Below are positions 24,113 to 34,494 of a DNA stretch of 64,000 nt, piece after piece. Position 1 is the stretch's first letter. Every line of letters begins with the position of its first letter. A model generated the notes under the pieces. It saw only the letters and a program-made list of their open reading frames with translations. It was not told where the DNA came from and did no database searches. Position numbers and translations under genes: made by a program. The DNA is from Snodgrassella gandavensis (GTDB taxonomy: Bacteria > Pseudomonadota > Gammaproteobacteria > Burkholderiales > Neisseriaceae): contig NZ_CAJZCE010000010.1 of NCBI RefSeq assembly GCF_914768025.1, positions 1 through 64,000 on the forward strand, given 5' to 3'.

Positions 24113-24467
24113 TCACATTATCTTTACATTTTATATTTTGTTAATTATGACAAAAGTAATCTTATAGAACAATTGATTATTTAAATACAATAGTCGAATA
24201 TTATTTATATAAAATATAGATGTTGACTTAATGCATTTAAATTATTAATTTAATTTGTTATTTTTATTTTCTTTTTCAAATAAAATTTAAAATTTCTTTT
24301 TATTTAAGATTTAAATTAAAATTTTTTTGCGCTAGTTATTATTAATTTAGAAAATATGTATAAATTTATGTTTGTTTTTGTAAAATTAATATGTATACTT
24401 AATCACGTGAACACTACTGTGATTTGATGCTGTTCAGGCTTTCGGGATAAGAATCAAAGGTACATAT

Positions 24468-25253
24468 ATGCTAGCATCACTTAAATTCAAGGATTTTCTG
24501 CATCCACGTCCGGCACCATCTGGAATTGATGTGGACTGTAAGTTGAAACATTTTGCCATTATTACTTATGCAGTTGATGCACATAAGTTTACCGGATTAT
24601 TTCCGCCACGTTTCCAGCTAGATAGTGTCATGATTGATGGTCAGGAAAAAGGTTTGTTATCGGTGGTGCCATTTATGGATGTGGACTTTACCTCGGCAGT
24701 TTATCCTTTTCCTGTTTTCACCATGGGACAAACCAATTACCGGATTTACATCATTGATACCACTACTGGTGAACGTTGTGTTTGGTTTCTAGGTACAACG
24801 CTGGATTCGTGGACTATTATGGTACCGCGCCATGTGTGGAAGCTACCGTGGCACCCAGGCAAAATGAGTTTTAATTGTGACTTTGACCAGCATTCTGGCT
24901 GCTACCGGCACTATGAAATGCATACACAGGCAGATTGGGCACCCGCTCAGGTACAATTAAGCCAGCAACCTGATCAGGAATTTCATTTTCCGGGGTTCCC
25001 CGATAGCGAAACAGCACTGGTCTATCTGACTCATCCACTGGCGGGTTTCTATTACCGCCGCAATGGCAAATTGGGTACTTACCGAGTTTGGCATGATCGT
25101 CTGGACGTGAGACCAGCCAAACTTGAATCGGCGCAATTTGGCCTGTTAAGCCGAATGAAGTTGGTTAATGAAGATGAACAGCAGCATCCGTATAGTGTGC
25201 TTCTTCAACCGATTAATGAATTTACAATTTATCTGCCACCTACTGCCTTATAG
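24468..25253 (+). CDS. DUF2071 family protein
   Basis: 261 aa; overall pattern (HFAIITYAVDAHKFTGLFPPRFQLDSV...VVPFMDVDF...NYRIYI...GERCVWFLGT) resembles the DUF2071/YqjF family. Confidence 0.65.
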   Translation: MLASLKFKDFLHPRPAPSGIDVDCKLKHFAIITYAVDAHKFTGLFPPRFQLDSVMIDGQEKGLLSVVPFMDVDFTSAVYPFPVFTMGQTNYRIYIIDTTTGERCVWFLGTTLDSWTIMVPRHVWKLPWHPGKMSFNCDFDQHSGCYRHYEMHTQADWAPAQVQLSQQPDQEFHFPGFPDSETALVYLTHPLAGFYYRRNGKLGTYRVWHDRLDVRPAKLESAQFGLLSRMKLVNEDEQQHPYSVLLQPINEFTIYLPPTAL

Positions 25254-25381
25254 GTTTAAGACACAGAGATATTGAGGTTGATTATTGTCTTTTCGATACG
25301 ATGGTCAGGCAGGATGATTAATTTGCTCAATGCGCAGACTAATCACCTTAAAATAGCAGGCTGTTGTCTGGATCACGGGAT

Positions 25382-25933
25382 TTAACGGAAGCGGCCGGAT
25401 TTAATCGTTAGCCCCTGCTGAATTCTGGAGGCTAGGCTGTAGTTGCGTAATGCATGAGTTAATGCAACAGCCAGCGCATCCGCAGCATCAGCCTGCGGTG
25501 TACCAGACAGGGACAGCATTTGTACTACCATATGCTGTACCTGTTCTTTGGCCGCTTTACCCTGCCCCACCACTGCCTGCTTTACTTGCAGGGCAGTGTA
25601 CTCAAATACCGGTAATTCGCCCAGTGTTAGTGCAGCTATTGCCGCACCCCGCGCCTGTCCCAATACGAGAGTGGCTGCCGGATTAACATTGACAAATACC
25701 TGTTCTATAGCTGTTTGTGTAGGTTGATAGGTGGCTATAACTTCTTGTAAATTGCGCACAATCACCCGAATACGCTCAGCTAAAGTAGTGCCCGCAGCAG
25801 TTTTAATACAACCAGAGGCAACGTAGATATGCTGGCGGCCAATGACATCAATAACCCCAAAACCGGTAACACGACTTCCGGGATCGACACCTAAAATACG
25901 GATAGTGGTTTGCTCAGACTGCTGTGTTTGCAT
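25382..25933 (-). CDS. ruvC: Crossover junction endodeoxyribonuclease RuvC
   Basis: [35 protein letters not shown]...[25 protein letters not shown]... Confidence 0.97.
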   Translation of the reverse strand: MQTQQSEQTTIRILGVDPGSRVTGFGVIDVIGRQHIYVASGCIKTAAGTTLAERIRVIVRNLQEVIATYQPTQTAIEQVFVNVNPAATLVLGQARGAAIAALTLGELPVFEYTALQVKQAVVGQGKAAKEQVQHMVVQMLSLSGTPQADAADALAVALTHALRNYSLASRIQQGLTIKSGRFR

Positions 25934-26059
25934 GCTTATACTACTGCTTAATCACGGAAAAACAAGGATTGTCACCGGCAGGAAAATCAAATATTCTGTA
26001 AAAACGAATATCCGCCCGCTGAATAAATAATGTTACCGTATATTGGTCATACCTGTTAG

Positions 26060-26764
26060 TTATTTGCCACGACTTTCAGTAACCCATTGATTGGCTTGAT
26101 TCAATCTTTCTACCGTTCCCACATCCAGCCAGTAGCCGGCATGATATTCGCCACTAACCTGGTCTGTCTGCATGGCAGTACGCAATAAAGGCGCCAATTT
26201 GGCTCGTGTGTGTGGCTGGATACTGTTAAATAAGGCTGGATGATAAACGCCAACACCGCTAAAAGTTAATGTCTGATTATGAGGTTGTTGTTCGGTTACA
26301 TCCCCTGTTTGGGTGAGGCTAAAATCGCCTTCTGGGTGATGTTGCGGATTATCAACCAACCACAAATGCGCCAGCTTACCCATTTGTTGTATTCTTTCAC
26401 CAATTTTTAAGGCCTGTGCAAAATCAATATCGGTTAACACATCGCCGTTAATAACTAGAAACGGCTTACGACCAAGTAAAGTTAGGGCAGTGGCAATCCC
26501 TCCGGCAGTTTCCAGACCACCTTCTTTTTCAGCTGAATAATGAATATTCACTCCGTAGGTATGTCCTGTGCCCAGAGTGGCTTCGATTTGCTGTCCCAGC
26601 CACGCATGATTAATCACAATATCGCGAAAACCGGCGGACTGTAAGCGCTGTAAATGATGGCCGATTAATGGTATTCCACCCACACTTAGCAAGGGCTTAG
26701 GAGTGGTATCGGTAAGCGGCCGCATACGTTCGCCGCGTCCGGCAGCAAGAATCATCGCTTTCAT
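26060..26764 (-). CDS. murU: Nucleotidyltransferase, MurU-like (N-acetylmuramate alpha-1-phosphate uridylyltransferase)
   Basis: MKAMILAAGRGERMRPLTDTTPKPLLSVGGIPLIGHHLQRLQSAGFRDIVINHAWLGQQIE... Confidence 0.8.
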   Translation of the reverse strand: MKAMILAAGRGERMRPLTDTTPKPLLSVGGIPLIGHHLQRLQSAGFRDIVINHAWLGQQIEATLGTGHTYGVNIHYSAEKEGGLETAGGIATALTLLGRKPFLVINGDVLTDIDFAQALKIGERIQQMGKLAHLWLVDNPQHHPEGDFSLTQTGDVTEQQPHNQTLTFSGVGVYHPALFNSIQPHTRAKLAPLLRTAMQTDQVSGEYHAGYWLDVGTVERLNQANQWVTESRGK

Positions 26765-26824
26765 GGTGCTTTATTATTCCGTAATACAGTTCACAGGCCG
26801 GATGATGTGCAGCCTATAATGCAA

Positions 26825-26849
26825 CAGGCAAAGCTGGTTGCTTTGCCTG
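26825..26849 (-). terminator. Terminator-like hairpin downstream of the pilT-pilU pair
   Basis: caggcaaagc-tggtt-gctttgcctg perfect 10-bp stem. Confidence 0.6.
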
Positions 26850-26894
26850 AATAAAATCATAATATTAAAACAAATTAACTGAACCTACATCAGC

Positions 26895-28352
26895 CTAAAT
26901 CAGGTTTAATTCTGTTCCTGTATTGAAGATTGCGGCACCCTTTTCACCCTGCTCATACAGTTTAATCCGCAAGCGTAAATTATTAGGTGAATCAGCTTGG
27001 CGCAAAGCTTCTTCAAAATCAATAATACCGTCAACATACAACTGGAACAGACACTGATCGAAGGTTTGCATACCATCATTACCTGATTTGGCCATCAATT
27101 CTTTTATCTGCATTAACTCACCTTTGTAGATATAGTCCTGAACCGTAGCTGTATTGATTAACAGGTCAACCACAGCACGGCGGCCTTTACCATCTTTTTT
27201 CGCGACCAAACGCTGGCCAATAATGCATACCAGATTCAATGCCAGATCCATCTGCACTTGTTTATGCTGTTCTTCGGGGTAGAAATTCAGAATACGCTCA
27301 ATGGCCTGATTGGCACTACTGGCATGCAGGGTAAAGAAACACAGGTGACCGGTTTGCGCCAGTTTCAAGGCATATGCCATGCTCTCATCACTGCGCACCT
27401 CGCCCACACAGACAACATCAGGGGCTTCACGCAGGGCACTTTGCATGGCATTGTCCCAGCTTAGCGTATCTACACCCACTTCACGATGGGTAATAATGCT
27501 TTTCTTGGGTTTGTGGACGTATTCAATCGGATCTTCAATGGTCAGAATATGGCCGGCAGAATTGGCATTGCGATAGTCCAGCATAGCAGCCATGGTGGTG
27601 GATTTACCACTACCGGTAGGCCCGGCCAGAATAATCAGACCACGTTTTTTCATCACCAGTTCCTCCAGCACCTTCGGCAGAAAAAGGCTTTGGATAGTTG
27701 GAATATCGGTGGTAATCCGGCGCAACACTAAGCCAACCCGACTCTGTTCATGATAGGCATTAACTCTGAACCGCACGCCATTTTTAGCAATTATGGTGTA
27801 ATTTAAATCCAGTTCTGCCATAAAGCGCTGACGTTGAGCTGCTGTCATGGTTGACATGGCAATTTTAGCAGTTTCTTCTCCAGTTAAAGGCTTGGTTGGT
27901 GCTGGCATGATTTTGCCATCAATTTTCCAGGACGGAGGAAAGCCCGGGCTGATAAAAATATCTGCGGCATTCAGACGTACAGCTTCCGCAGCCATTTTTT
28001 CCAGTACCGGATGGATATGGATAGTTTCCCGCTCCAGAGTAGCAGGAGCACCTGTACTAACATCTGTTGTGTATGATTTAGTCATCATATTTCTGGGTTT
28101 TACTGTTTTATCGACTTCAGGAGCAAGTATCTTTTCTGCAACTGGTGCTGTTGTCTTTTCTTTAGCCGGTGAAGCCCGCGATACCGGTTGCTCCGATACA
28201 ACGGTGGAAACAACCGGCGTAACTACTGCGCTGGAAGTCGGGGTAACCGTCGCTGTGGTAGCGACGGGATGTTGATAATGGTTAACCATATCTGCAAGTA
28301 AATCAGATAAACCTGACTCTTTGGCGGAGTCTTTCTGCACACCCATAGCCAC
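26895..28352 (-). CDS. pilU: PilT/PilU-family twitching motility ATPase with long N-terminal extension
   Basis: GLIILAGPTGSGKSTTMAAMLDYRNANSAGHILTIEDPIEYVHKPKKSIITHREVGVDTLSWDNAMQSALREAPDVVCVGEVRS; partner of pilT. Confidence 0.88.
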   Translation of the reverse strand: MAMGVQKDSAKESGLSDLLADMVNHYQHPVATTATVTPTSSAVVTPVVSTVVSEQPVSRASPAKEKTTAPVAEKILAPEVDKTVKPRNMMTKSYTTDVSTGAPATLERETIHIHPVLEKMAAEAVRLNAADIFISPGFPPSWKIDGKIMPAPTKPLTGEETAKIAMSTMTAAQRQRFMAELDLNYTIIAKNGVRFRVNAYHEQSRVGLVLRRITTDIPTIQSLFLPKVLEELVMKKRGLIILAGPTGSGKSTTMAAMLDYRNANSAGHILTIEDPIEYVHKPKKSIITHREVGVDTLSWDNAMQSALREAPDVVCVGEVRSDESMAYALKLAQTGHLCFFTLHASSANQAIERILNFYPEEQHKQVQMDLALNLVCIIGQRLVAKKDGKGRRAVVDLLINTATVQDYIYKGELMQIKELMAKSGNDGMQTFDQCLFQLYVDGIIDFEEALRQADSPNNLRLRIKLYEQGEKGAAIFNTGTELNLI

Positions 28353-28382
28353 ATGCTTTCCTGAATAAAAAATGAAAGATAA

Positions 28383-29426
28383 TTATCCTACCAACTGATC
28401 TGGACTCGCTGCTTTAGCATAGGCAGTCTCCATACTGATGCGACCTTCGCGCAACAGTTGCTGTAAACTCTGATCCAATGTCTGCATCCCGAACTTCTGT
28501 CCAGTCTGCAAAGTAGAATTAATCTGGGCAATTTTATTTTCACGAATCAGATTACGTATTGCTGGCGTACTGGTCATGATTTCATGAGCAGCCACACGCC
28601 CCTTACCATCCTTGGTTTTCAGCAGAGTCTGGGAAATCACTGCCTGCAAGCTTTCTGACAGCATGGAACGAACCATTTCTTTTTCACCTGCTGGAAACAC
28701 ATCCACAATACGGTCAATTGTTTTGGCCGCACCTGTAGTATGTAAAGTACCAAACACAAGGTGGCCAGTTTCAGCAGCAGTTAAAGCCAAGCCAATGGTT
28801 TCTGGATCACGCATTTCCCCTACCAGAATCACATCCGGGTCTTCACGCAGAGCAGAACGCAAGGCATTGGCAAAACTAAGTGTATGCTGATGCAATTCAC
28901 GCTGGTTTACCAACGATTTTTTACTCTGGTGTACAAACTCAATCGGATCTTCAATTGTTAGAATATGGCCAGCATCATTATTGTTGATGTAATCAATCAT
29001 TGCAGCCAGCGTGGTTGATTTACCGGAACCAGTAGGGCCTGTTACCAGCACCAATCCACGCGGCTTCTCTGCGATTTTCTGAAAAATTGCTGGTGCATTA
29101 AGTTCCTCAAGCGTGAGAACTTTACTGGGAATGGTACGCATAACGGCTGCAGGACCACGCTCAGTGTTAAAAGCATTGACACGAAACCGCGATACATTGG
29201 GCAATTCGAACGAAAAGTCAGTTTCCAGATTTTGCTGATAATCCTTGCGCTGATAATCGTTCATGATAGAAGTAATCATTTTACCTACTTCTTCTGCACT
29301 CTGTTCAGGCAGATTGATACGGCGAATATCACCATTAACGCGTATCATAGGAGGCAGACCAGCACTCAGATGCAAGTCGGATGCTTTATTTTTAACGCCG
29401 AAGGCCAATAAATCGGTTAACTGCAT
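28383..29426 (-). CDS. pilT: Type IV pilus retraction ATPase PilT
   Basis: MQLTDLLAFGVKNKASDLHLSAGLPPMIRVNGDIRRINLP...; Walker A GPTGSGKSTT; next to yggS. Confidence 0.97.
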   Translation of the reverse strand: MQLTDLLAFGVKNKASDLHLSAGLPPMIRVNGDIRRINLPEQSAEEVGKMITSIMNDYQRKDYQQNLETDFSFELPNVSRFRVNAFNTERGPAAVMRTIPSKVLTLEELNAPAIFQKIAEKPRGLVLVTGPTGSGKSTTLAAMIDYINNNDAGHILTIEDPIEFVHQSKKSLVNQRELHQHTLSFANALRSALREDPDVILVGEMRDPETIGLALTAAETGHLVFGTLHTTGAAKTIDRIVDVFPAGEKEMVRSMLSESLQAVISQTLLKTKDGKGRVAAHEIMTSTPAIRNLIRENKIAQINSTLQTGQKFGMQTLDQSLQQLLREGRISMETAYAKAASPDQLVG

Positions 29427-29585
29427 ATTTACTCCGTTATGCTTGCCTACGTCATGCAGGCATTAAATATTATTCTTATTCTAATCAAGTTATCGTTTCT
29501 TTAAAATGAAAATATTTGTCATCCCGATAAAATTTTTACAAAGACAGCCTGATTAAATCCAAAAAACTGAAAAATATCACTCAAT

Positions 29586-30302
29586 ATGAACAATGCAGAT
29601 TTTCTAATTGAACACTGGAAACAGGTGATGGCTGACATTTCCAGTGTGCGTCAGCAAACCACAGCTTCACAACCTGTACAACTAATTGCGGTCAGTAAAA
29701 CCTTCCCTGTTAATGATATCACCACTCTGTATCAGGCCGGCCAGCGTGATTTTGGCGAAAACTACATACAGGAATTTAGTGAAAAAACTAGCCTGCTAGC
29801 CGATTTGGATATTGTCTGGCACATGATTGGCCATATTCAGTCGAATAAAAGCCGTATTGTGGCAGAACGGGCACAATGGGTACACACCATTGACCGTGAA
29901 AAAATTGCCCGGCGACTGCATGAACAGCGCCCAGAACATTTAGCACCGTTAAATGTTTGCATCGAAGTCAATATTGCAGCCGAAGCCAATAAACATGGTA
30001 TTAGCACAGACAGTGCCGAATTATTGGCACTGGCTACCACCATTAGCACCTTGCCACGTCTAAAACTGCGCGGTTTGATGTGCGTGGCTAAAGCCAACAG
30101 TACAGAAATTGAACTGCGACAACAGTTTAACCAGATGCAAACCTTATTGCAACAGCTTTGTGAAGCCGGATTTGCTGTTGATGTGCTGTCTATGGGAATG
30201 AGTGCAGACTTGAATACTGCTATTGCCTGTGGTGCGACCCATGTACGGATAGGTAGTGCCATTTTTGGCCAGCGCAACTACACACAAACAGAAAATAATT
30301 AA
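29586..30302 (+). CDS. yggS: YggS-family PLP-binding protein (PLP homeostasis)
   Basis: LIAVSKTFPVNDITTLYQAGQRDFGENYIQEFSEKTSLL...WHMIGHIQSNKSRIVAE...LSMGMSADLNTAIACGATHVRIGSAIFGQRNY. Confidence 0.95.
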   Translation: MNNADFLIEHWKQVMADISSVRQQTTASQPVQLIAVSKTFPVNDITTLYQAGQRDFGENYIQEFSEKTSLLADLDIVWHMIGHIQSNKSRIVAERAQWVHTIDREKIARRLHEQRPEHLAPLNVCIEVNIAAEANKHGISTDSAELLALATTISTLPRLKLRGLMCVAKANSTEIELRQQFNQMQTLLQQLCEAGFAVDVLSMGMSADLNTAIACGATHVRIGSAIFGQRNYTQTENN

Positions 30303-30330
30303 TTAAAAACAACAGAATCAGATAGTATTA

Positions 30331-30355
30331 TGCCGGTAAATATTGTTTACCGGCA
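30331..30355 (+). terminator. Hairpin downstream of yggS
   Basis: tgccggtaaa-tattg-tttaccggca. Confidence 0.5.
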
Positions 30356-30363
30356 ATAAAACT

Positions 30364-30390
30364 ACAATAACCAATATTATTGGTTATTGT
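30364..30390 (-). terminator. Hairpin downstream of pdxY
   Basis: acaataaccaa-tatta-ttggttattgt perfect stem; minus strand continues AGTTTTATT. Confidence 0.6.
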
Positions 30391-30401
30391 ACACAAGCGG
30401 A

Positions 30402-31268
30402 TCAGGCTATTTTTTCAGCTTTAAATTGATGGGTTGGCTGAGCAATTTCATCCTGTGCAGCGACCACCTGCAACTCATACTGCTGGCGCTTTAAAGTTTC
30501 CAGCATCACACCGTATACAGCTGCGGTAGTATGCTCAAACGATTCAAGCAACGATTTACCAGACAAGTAATCCGCCAGAAAAATCCCGCTCGTCATATCA
30601 CCCACACCCACAGGCTGGCGTTCGCCGAAATCGATCAGTGGCCGGTGAATATGCCAGACTGCTTCATGAGTAACCAGCAACATTTCAAAGCGGTCAGACT
30701 GATAACCAGCACGACTCAAATGTTTCACCAGCACTGCCTTCGGTCCTTGATTACATAAAGCACGACAGGCAGCAACAGCTTCTTCAACATTATGAATGCG
30801 TTGTCTGTTGTTTAATTCTTCCAGTTCAAATAGGTTTGGGGCAATCATATCGCTCAGTGGCAATGCTATATCACACAAAAATTCAGCCACGCCACCGGCC
30901 ACAATACAACCTTTGTCCGGATGTCCCATAACCGGATCAGAGAAATAAATAGCTTGCGGATTAGCCTGCTTCACTTTTCTGACAATATCAATAATGGCAT
31001 TGCCCTGCTCGGCTGAACCCATATAGCCACTTAGTACTGCATCACAATTTTTCAGCTCATCTATTGCAGCGATGCCATCAACAATATCCAGCAAATGCGT
31101 AGCCGGCATTACCGTACCTTTCCATTGCCGGTATTGGGTATGATTGGAGAACTGTACTGTATTTAATGGCCAGACATTCACCCCTAAACGGCGGATAGGA
31201 AACACTGTAGCACTGTTTCCGGCATGGCCAAAAACCACATGAGACTGAATTGAAAGTATATTTTTCAT
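30402..31268 (-). CDS. pdxY: Pyridoxal kinase PdxY
   Basis: [55 protein letters not shown]... Confidence 0.95.
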   Translation of the reverse strand: MKNILSIQSHVVFGHAGNSATVFPIRRLGVNVWPLNTVQFSNHTQYRQWKGTVMPATHLLDIVDGIAAIDELKNCDAVLSGYMGSAEQGNAIIDIVRKVKQANPQAIYFSDPVMGHPDKGCIVAGGVAEFLCDIALPLSDMIAPNLFELEELNNRQRIHNVEEAVAACRALCNQGPKAVLVKHLSRAGYQSDRFEMLLVTHEAVWHIHRPLIDFGERQPVGVGDMTSGIFLADYLSGKSLLESFEHTTAAVYGVMLETLKRQQYELQVVAAQDEIAQPTHQFKAEKIA

Positions 31269-31683
31269 AATAATGCCATTTTATAACCCAGTAAATCAGG
31301 GTGCCAGATTTGAAAATAATTGGCTAACTAGCCATCCGTGCTAAACAAAGCTGATTATACGCAGATTATATTGGCCGAGATAAATCATTACCTATAACAG
31401 CAACTCAAACCGGAATCTTGCTTCTCACACGTATTTATCCATATTTATCTTAGCAGCATATAAGATACTGTATAAGTTATTTATACAAAGTACATACGAG
31501 CAAAACCCGTACCCTACAAACCATGTGTTTATAGCGACTGTTAAATCTGAATAATGCTTAATGACATAATTCGTGAAATCGTTTTCGGGTCGAGCAATTC
31601 CTGTTCAGGATTCAAAGATAGAGGCTATAGTACTATGTACCAATTCCGAGATAGGTGTTTATTTTTTTCCTGTCGGTATAATG

Positions 31684-32601
31684 TTATGGTACATAACTAA
31701 TCCATATCGCTTTGTGGTCGGAGCCATGCCAACTATAGCTCCCTGTCGCCACTATTTTATCTGGTTGCCGTACCAGTGCATGGTCAATCGACAGCAAAGC
31801 TGGTAGCCAGGTCGGCCGCGCTCGCGGGCTGGTCAGATGCATATTAGCTGCCTGAATAAAATCACGAAAAACTGGTGAAAAAGCACTGATATTCATATCA
31901 CCCAGCACGATGACATTATTTTTTTCCTGCTTAATCAAGGTAGCCAGTGCCTGCAACTGATTATTGCGCTCCTCTACCAGAGTTGCGGTAATCGGCGGTG
32001 GCGGATGAATACCATATACCACCAGACCATTTTGCAGTTGGGCGCGGATATAGGGATAAATATCGTTATCGGCGGTATAGCGTACTTCACAGCTTTTTAA
32101 AGGCAGATGTGAATACAGAGCCATACCAAAGGGAGAATCATTATACTCAGCACAATGCTGAGTAGTTGCTGCCAAAGGCTCAAGTGCCGCACCCCAAGCC
32201 AGAGAAGTTTCAGTCAGAAAAATAACATCACTATTATTTCTCAACAGCCATTTACTTTCAGTATCAATATGCGCATTGATATTCAACACGTTATAGCTCA
32301 AGAAACGTACAGGTTTTGCTTGCGTGGTATCAGCTGAATGAGTAATGAACCATGGGGTTAAACACCAATAACAGCCTGCGACAGCAACAATAGCAAACAC
32401 CAAACGCTGTTTTTTACTTGGACAACAAAAACATACCAGAAAAAATAACAGCACATAAAACGGGGTGAAGTGCGAAAACAGTTCAAATATCCAATATATA
32501 GAACCCAACTGGCCAATAAATAGAGCAACTAAGGCTAACCAAGCCAGAATGTGCATGCGTTTCTTTAAACCGCTCATCAATTTAGAAATAGGTAAATGCA
32601 T
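31684..32601 (-). CDS. Membrane-anchored endonuclease/exonuclease/phosphatase (EEP) family protein
   Basis: N-terminal TM segments then VRFLSYNVLNINAHIDTESKWLLRNNSDVIFLTETSLAW...VIVLGDMNISAFSPVFRDFIQAA...SIDHALV...GSDHKAIWISY. Confidence 0.85.
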   Translation of the reverse strand: MHLPISKLMSGLKKRMHILAWLALVALFIGQLGSIYWIFELFSHFTPFYVLLFFLVCFCCPSKKQRLVFAIVAVAGCYWCLTPWFITHSADTTQAKPVRFLSYNVLNINAHIDTESKWLLRNNSDVIFLTETSLAWGAALEPLAATTQHCAEYNDSPFGMALYSHLPLKSCEVRYTADNDIYPYIRAQLQNGLVVYGIHPPPPITATLVEERNNQLQALATLIKQEKNNVIVLGDMNISAFSPVFRDFIQAANMHLTSPRARPTWLPALLSIDHALVRQPDKIVATGSYSWHGSDHKAIWISYVP

Positions 32602-32685
32602 TGAATTACATTCAGTTATATTTGAAATAATTTATTCTTATTGCAGAAAGTTAATATATTACACTCGGGCTACATGATAATGATG

Positions 32686-33388
32686 CTAACACTTCATTAT
32701 CCATATTGAGAAGACAAAATTTATTTTAAAGAAATTCAATCTGTCCGAACCATACATCGAACCGGATGTCTCTATCAGAAACACCACATTTGATGTTAGC
32801 AATTGATTAAATTTATATTTCTTACTTTAATATTTATTCTTAATAGAACTTTATCTGCATTCCATGGACTGAGCGTCAATTCATAAGTTGCAACAAATGA
32901 GAAACCGGATAATGGTATAAATTTTTCATTCGAAGCATCTGGAAAATAATTAATAAATTCTTCTACCCGCACTGCATCTGGGTGCGGTATTCTACCCACA
33001 GATATAAACCGTCTGCTATTTGTATAGCTGGCAGTATCCTTATCCAGACTGAAAGCACCAACTGGTTTAGCAACTACCTGTTTTATCGACTTATCTGAAT
33101 AATTTTTATATTGTGCAGTATTTAGCTGAATGCTATTATTATATACACAATGCGCAGTCTTATACCCAAATTTCATAGCCATTAATTCACCAAAATTTTC
33201 ATCCCCTTTAAATCCTATTCTGGAACCATAATCTGCTATTGAAACTGGAGTTTGAGCATTTCCTGTCGCTATGTTTTGTGGTTCACTCTCTGAGTGCAGC
33301 GTGTTACAAGCACCCAATATACCAGCTATCAATATCATGAGAATACGGCAATCCTAGTCATGCAGACTGTTGATTTTGTCGTTACCAT
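32686..33388 (-). pseudogene. Degraded YfbK-like von Willebrand factor A lipoprotein gene
   Basis: Frame 1 contains the N-terminal module TASYTNSRRFISVGRIPHPDAVRVEEFINYFPD. A separate downstream frame contains NVVFLIETSGSMYGSDRLNFFK (vWA MIDAS). An upstream frame holds an RBS and start (MVTTKSTVCMTRIAVFS*). The C-terminus is missing. Confidence 0.85.
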
Positions 33389-33691
33389 AAATCTCCTGAA
33401 TGGTTTTATTTTAATCAAAATATGGCACGTTACTAACACACCATTTACACAAAATCCAGAAAATTTAGTTATTTACAGTAAGGTTAAGGTGATTAATACA
33501 GTAAATTTCAACTAAATCAATCTATGCCAGAAGCGGATATCGGCTTTATACGCTTGCGGGACGATTTATATTTTATGTCTGTAATCAGCAATTAATAGTT
33601 ATTGTAAAATTAATATTGATTTAGTTTATTTGACTGGTAGCGGTATTATTGGTTGAGCTGTTCAATTTTTTTATAACAAAGAGAAAATTAT

Positions 33692-34486
33692 ATGAGTGTT
33701 TATTTTTTTGGCGGAGGCAATATGACGTCGGCTATTGTCGCCGGCATGAGCAAGCAAGGTGGCTATGATATTGTAGTTATTGACCGTAATCAGGAGAAGC
33801 GCGAGCATTTGAGTCGCTGTTATCAGGTACGCAGCAATGATAAACTACCTGAGCTGACTGCGACTGATGTCTTGGTGCTGGCGGTTAAACCACAGGATAT
33901 GCAACAAGCTACCGCAGGTATCATACTCAACGGGGCATTGGTACTGAGCATTGCCGCGGGATTAACTGTAGATATTCTGCGCCAATTTCTGGATAATCAT
34001 CAGCGTATCATCCGGATTATGCCCAATACTCCGTGCCAGATTGGTCTGGGCATTTCCGGTTTATTCGCACCGGCAGATATAGATGCAGCAGACAGGGCTG
34101 TCGCTGAAAATATCATGCGTACCACTGGTGCTGTGGTATGGCTGGAAGAAGAAAGTGGCATTAATCGGATTGCCGGTATCAGCGGCAGTGGCCCTGCCTA
34201 TGTGTTCTATTTTCTCAATGCTCTACAGCAGGCAGCCATACAACAGGGTTTCAGCACAGAAGAAGCACACCAGTTAAGCTTGGGCACATTCAAAGGTGCG
34301 GTATCTCTGGCAGAACAATCCGGTATTGAATTTGTGCAGTTACAAAAAAATGTGACTTCTAAAGGTGGCACCACATTTGCGGCTACTTCAGTCTTTGAGC
34401 AGCATCAGCTAACACAGGTAGTGGTTGATGGTGTGGCCGCCAGTGTTGCACGGGCAGAAGAAATGCAAAAACAGCTTGCTCCTTAA
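33692..34486 (+). CDS. proC: Pyrroline-5-carboxylate reductase
   Basis: MSVYFFGGGNMTSAIVAGMSKQGGYDIVVIDRNQEKREHL...RIMPNTPCQIGLGISGLF...GISGSGPAYVFYFLNALQQAA. Confidence 0.96.
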   Translation: MSVYFFGGGNMTSAIVAGMSKQGGYDIVVIDRNQEKREHLSRCYQVRSNDKLPELTATDVLVLAVKPQDMQQATAGIILNGALVLSIAAGLTVDILRQFLDNHQRIIRIMPNTPCQIGLGISGLFAPADIDAADRAVAENIMRTTGAVVWLEEESGINRIAGISGSGPAYVFYFLNALQQAAIQQGFSTEEAHQLSLGTFKGAVSLAEQSGIEFVQLQKNVTSKGGTTFAATSVFEQHQLTQVVVDGVAASVARAEEMQKQLAP

Positions 34487-34494
34487 GGTATCGT

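Noticed and set aside
28081-28275. Low-complexity Thr/Val-rich coding segment in the pilU-like gene, considered as a tandem repeat
   Set aside because: It is compositionally biased but without a regular repeating unit, so it is reported as a protein extension rather than a DNA repeat.
31573-31806. 77-aa ORF overlapping the end of the EEP-family gene on the opposite strand
   Set aside because: Antisense overlap, no RBS or domain evidence; treated as spurious.
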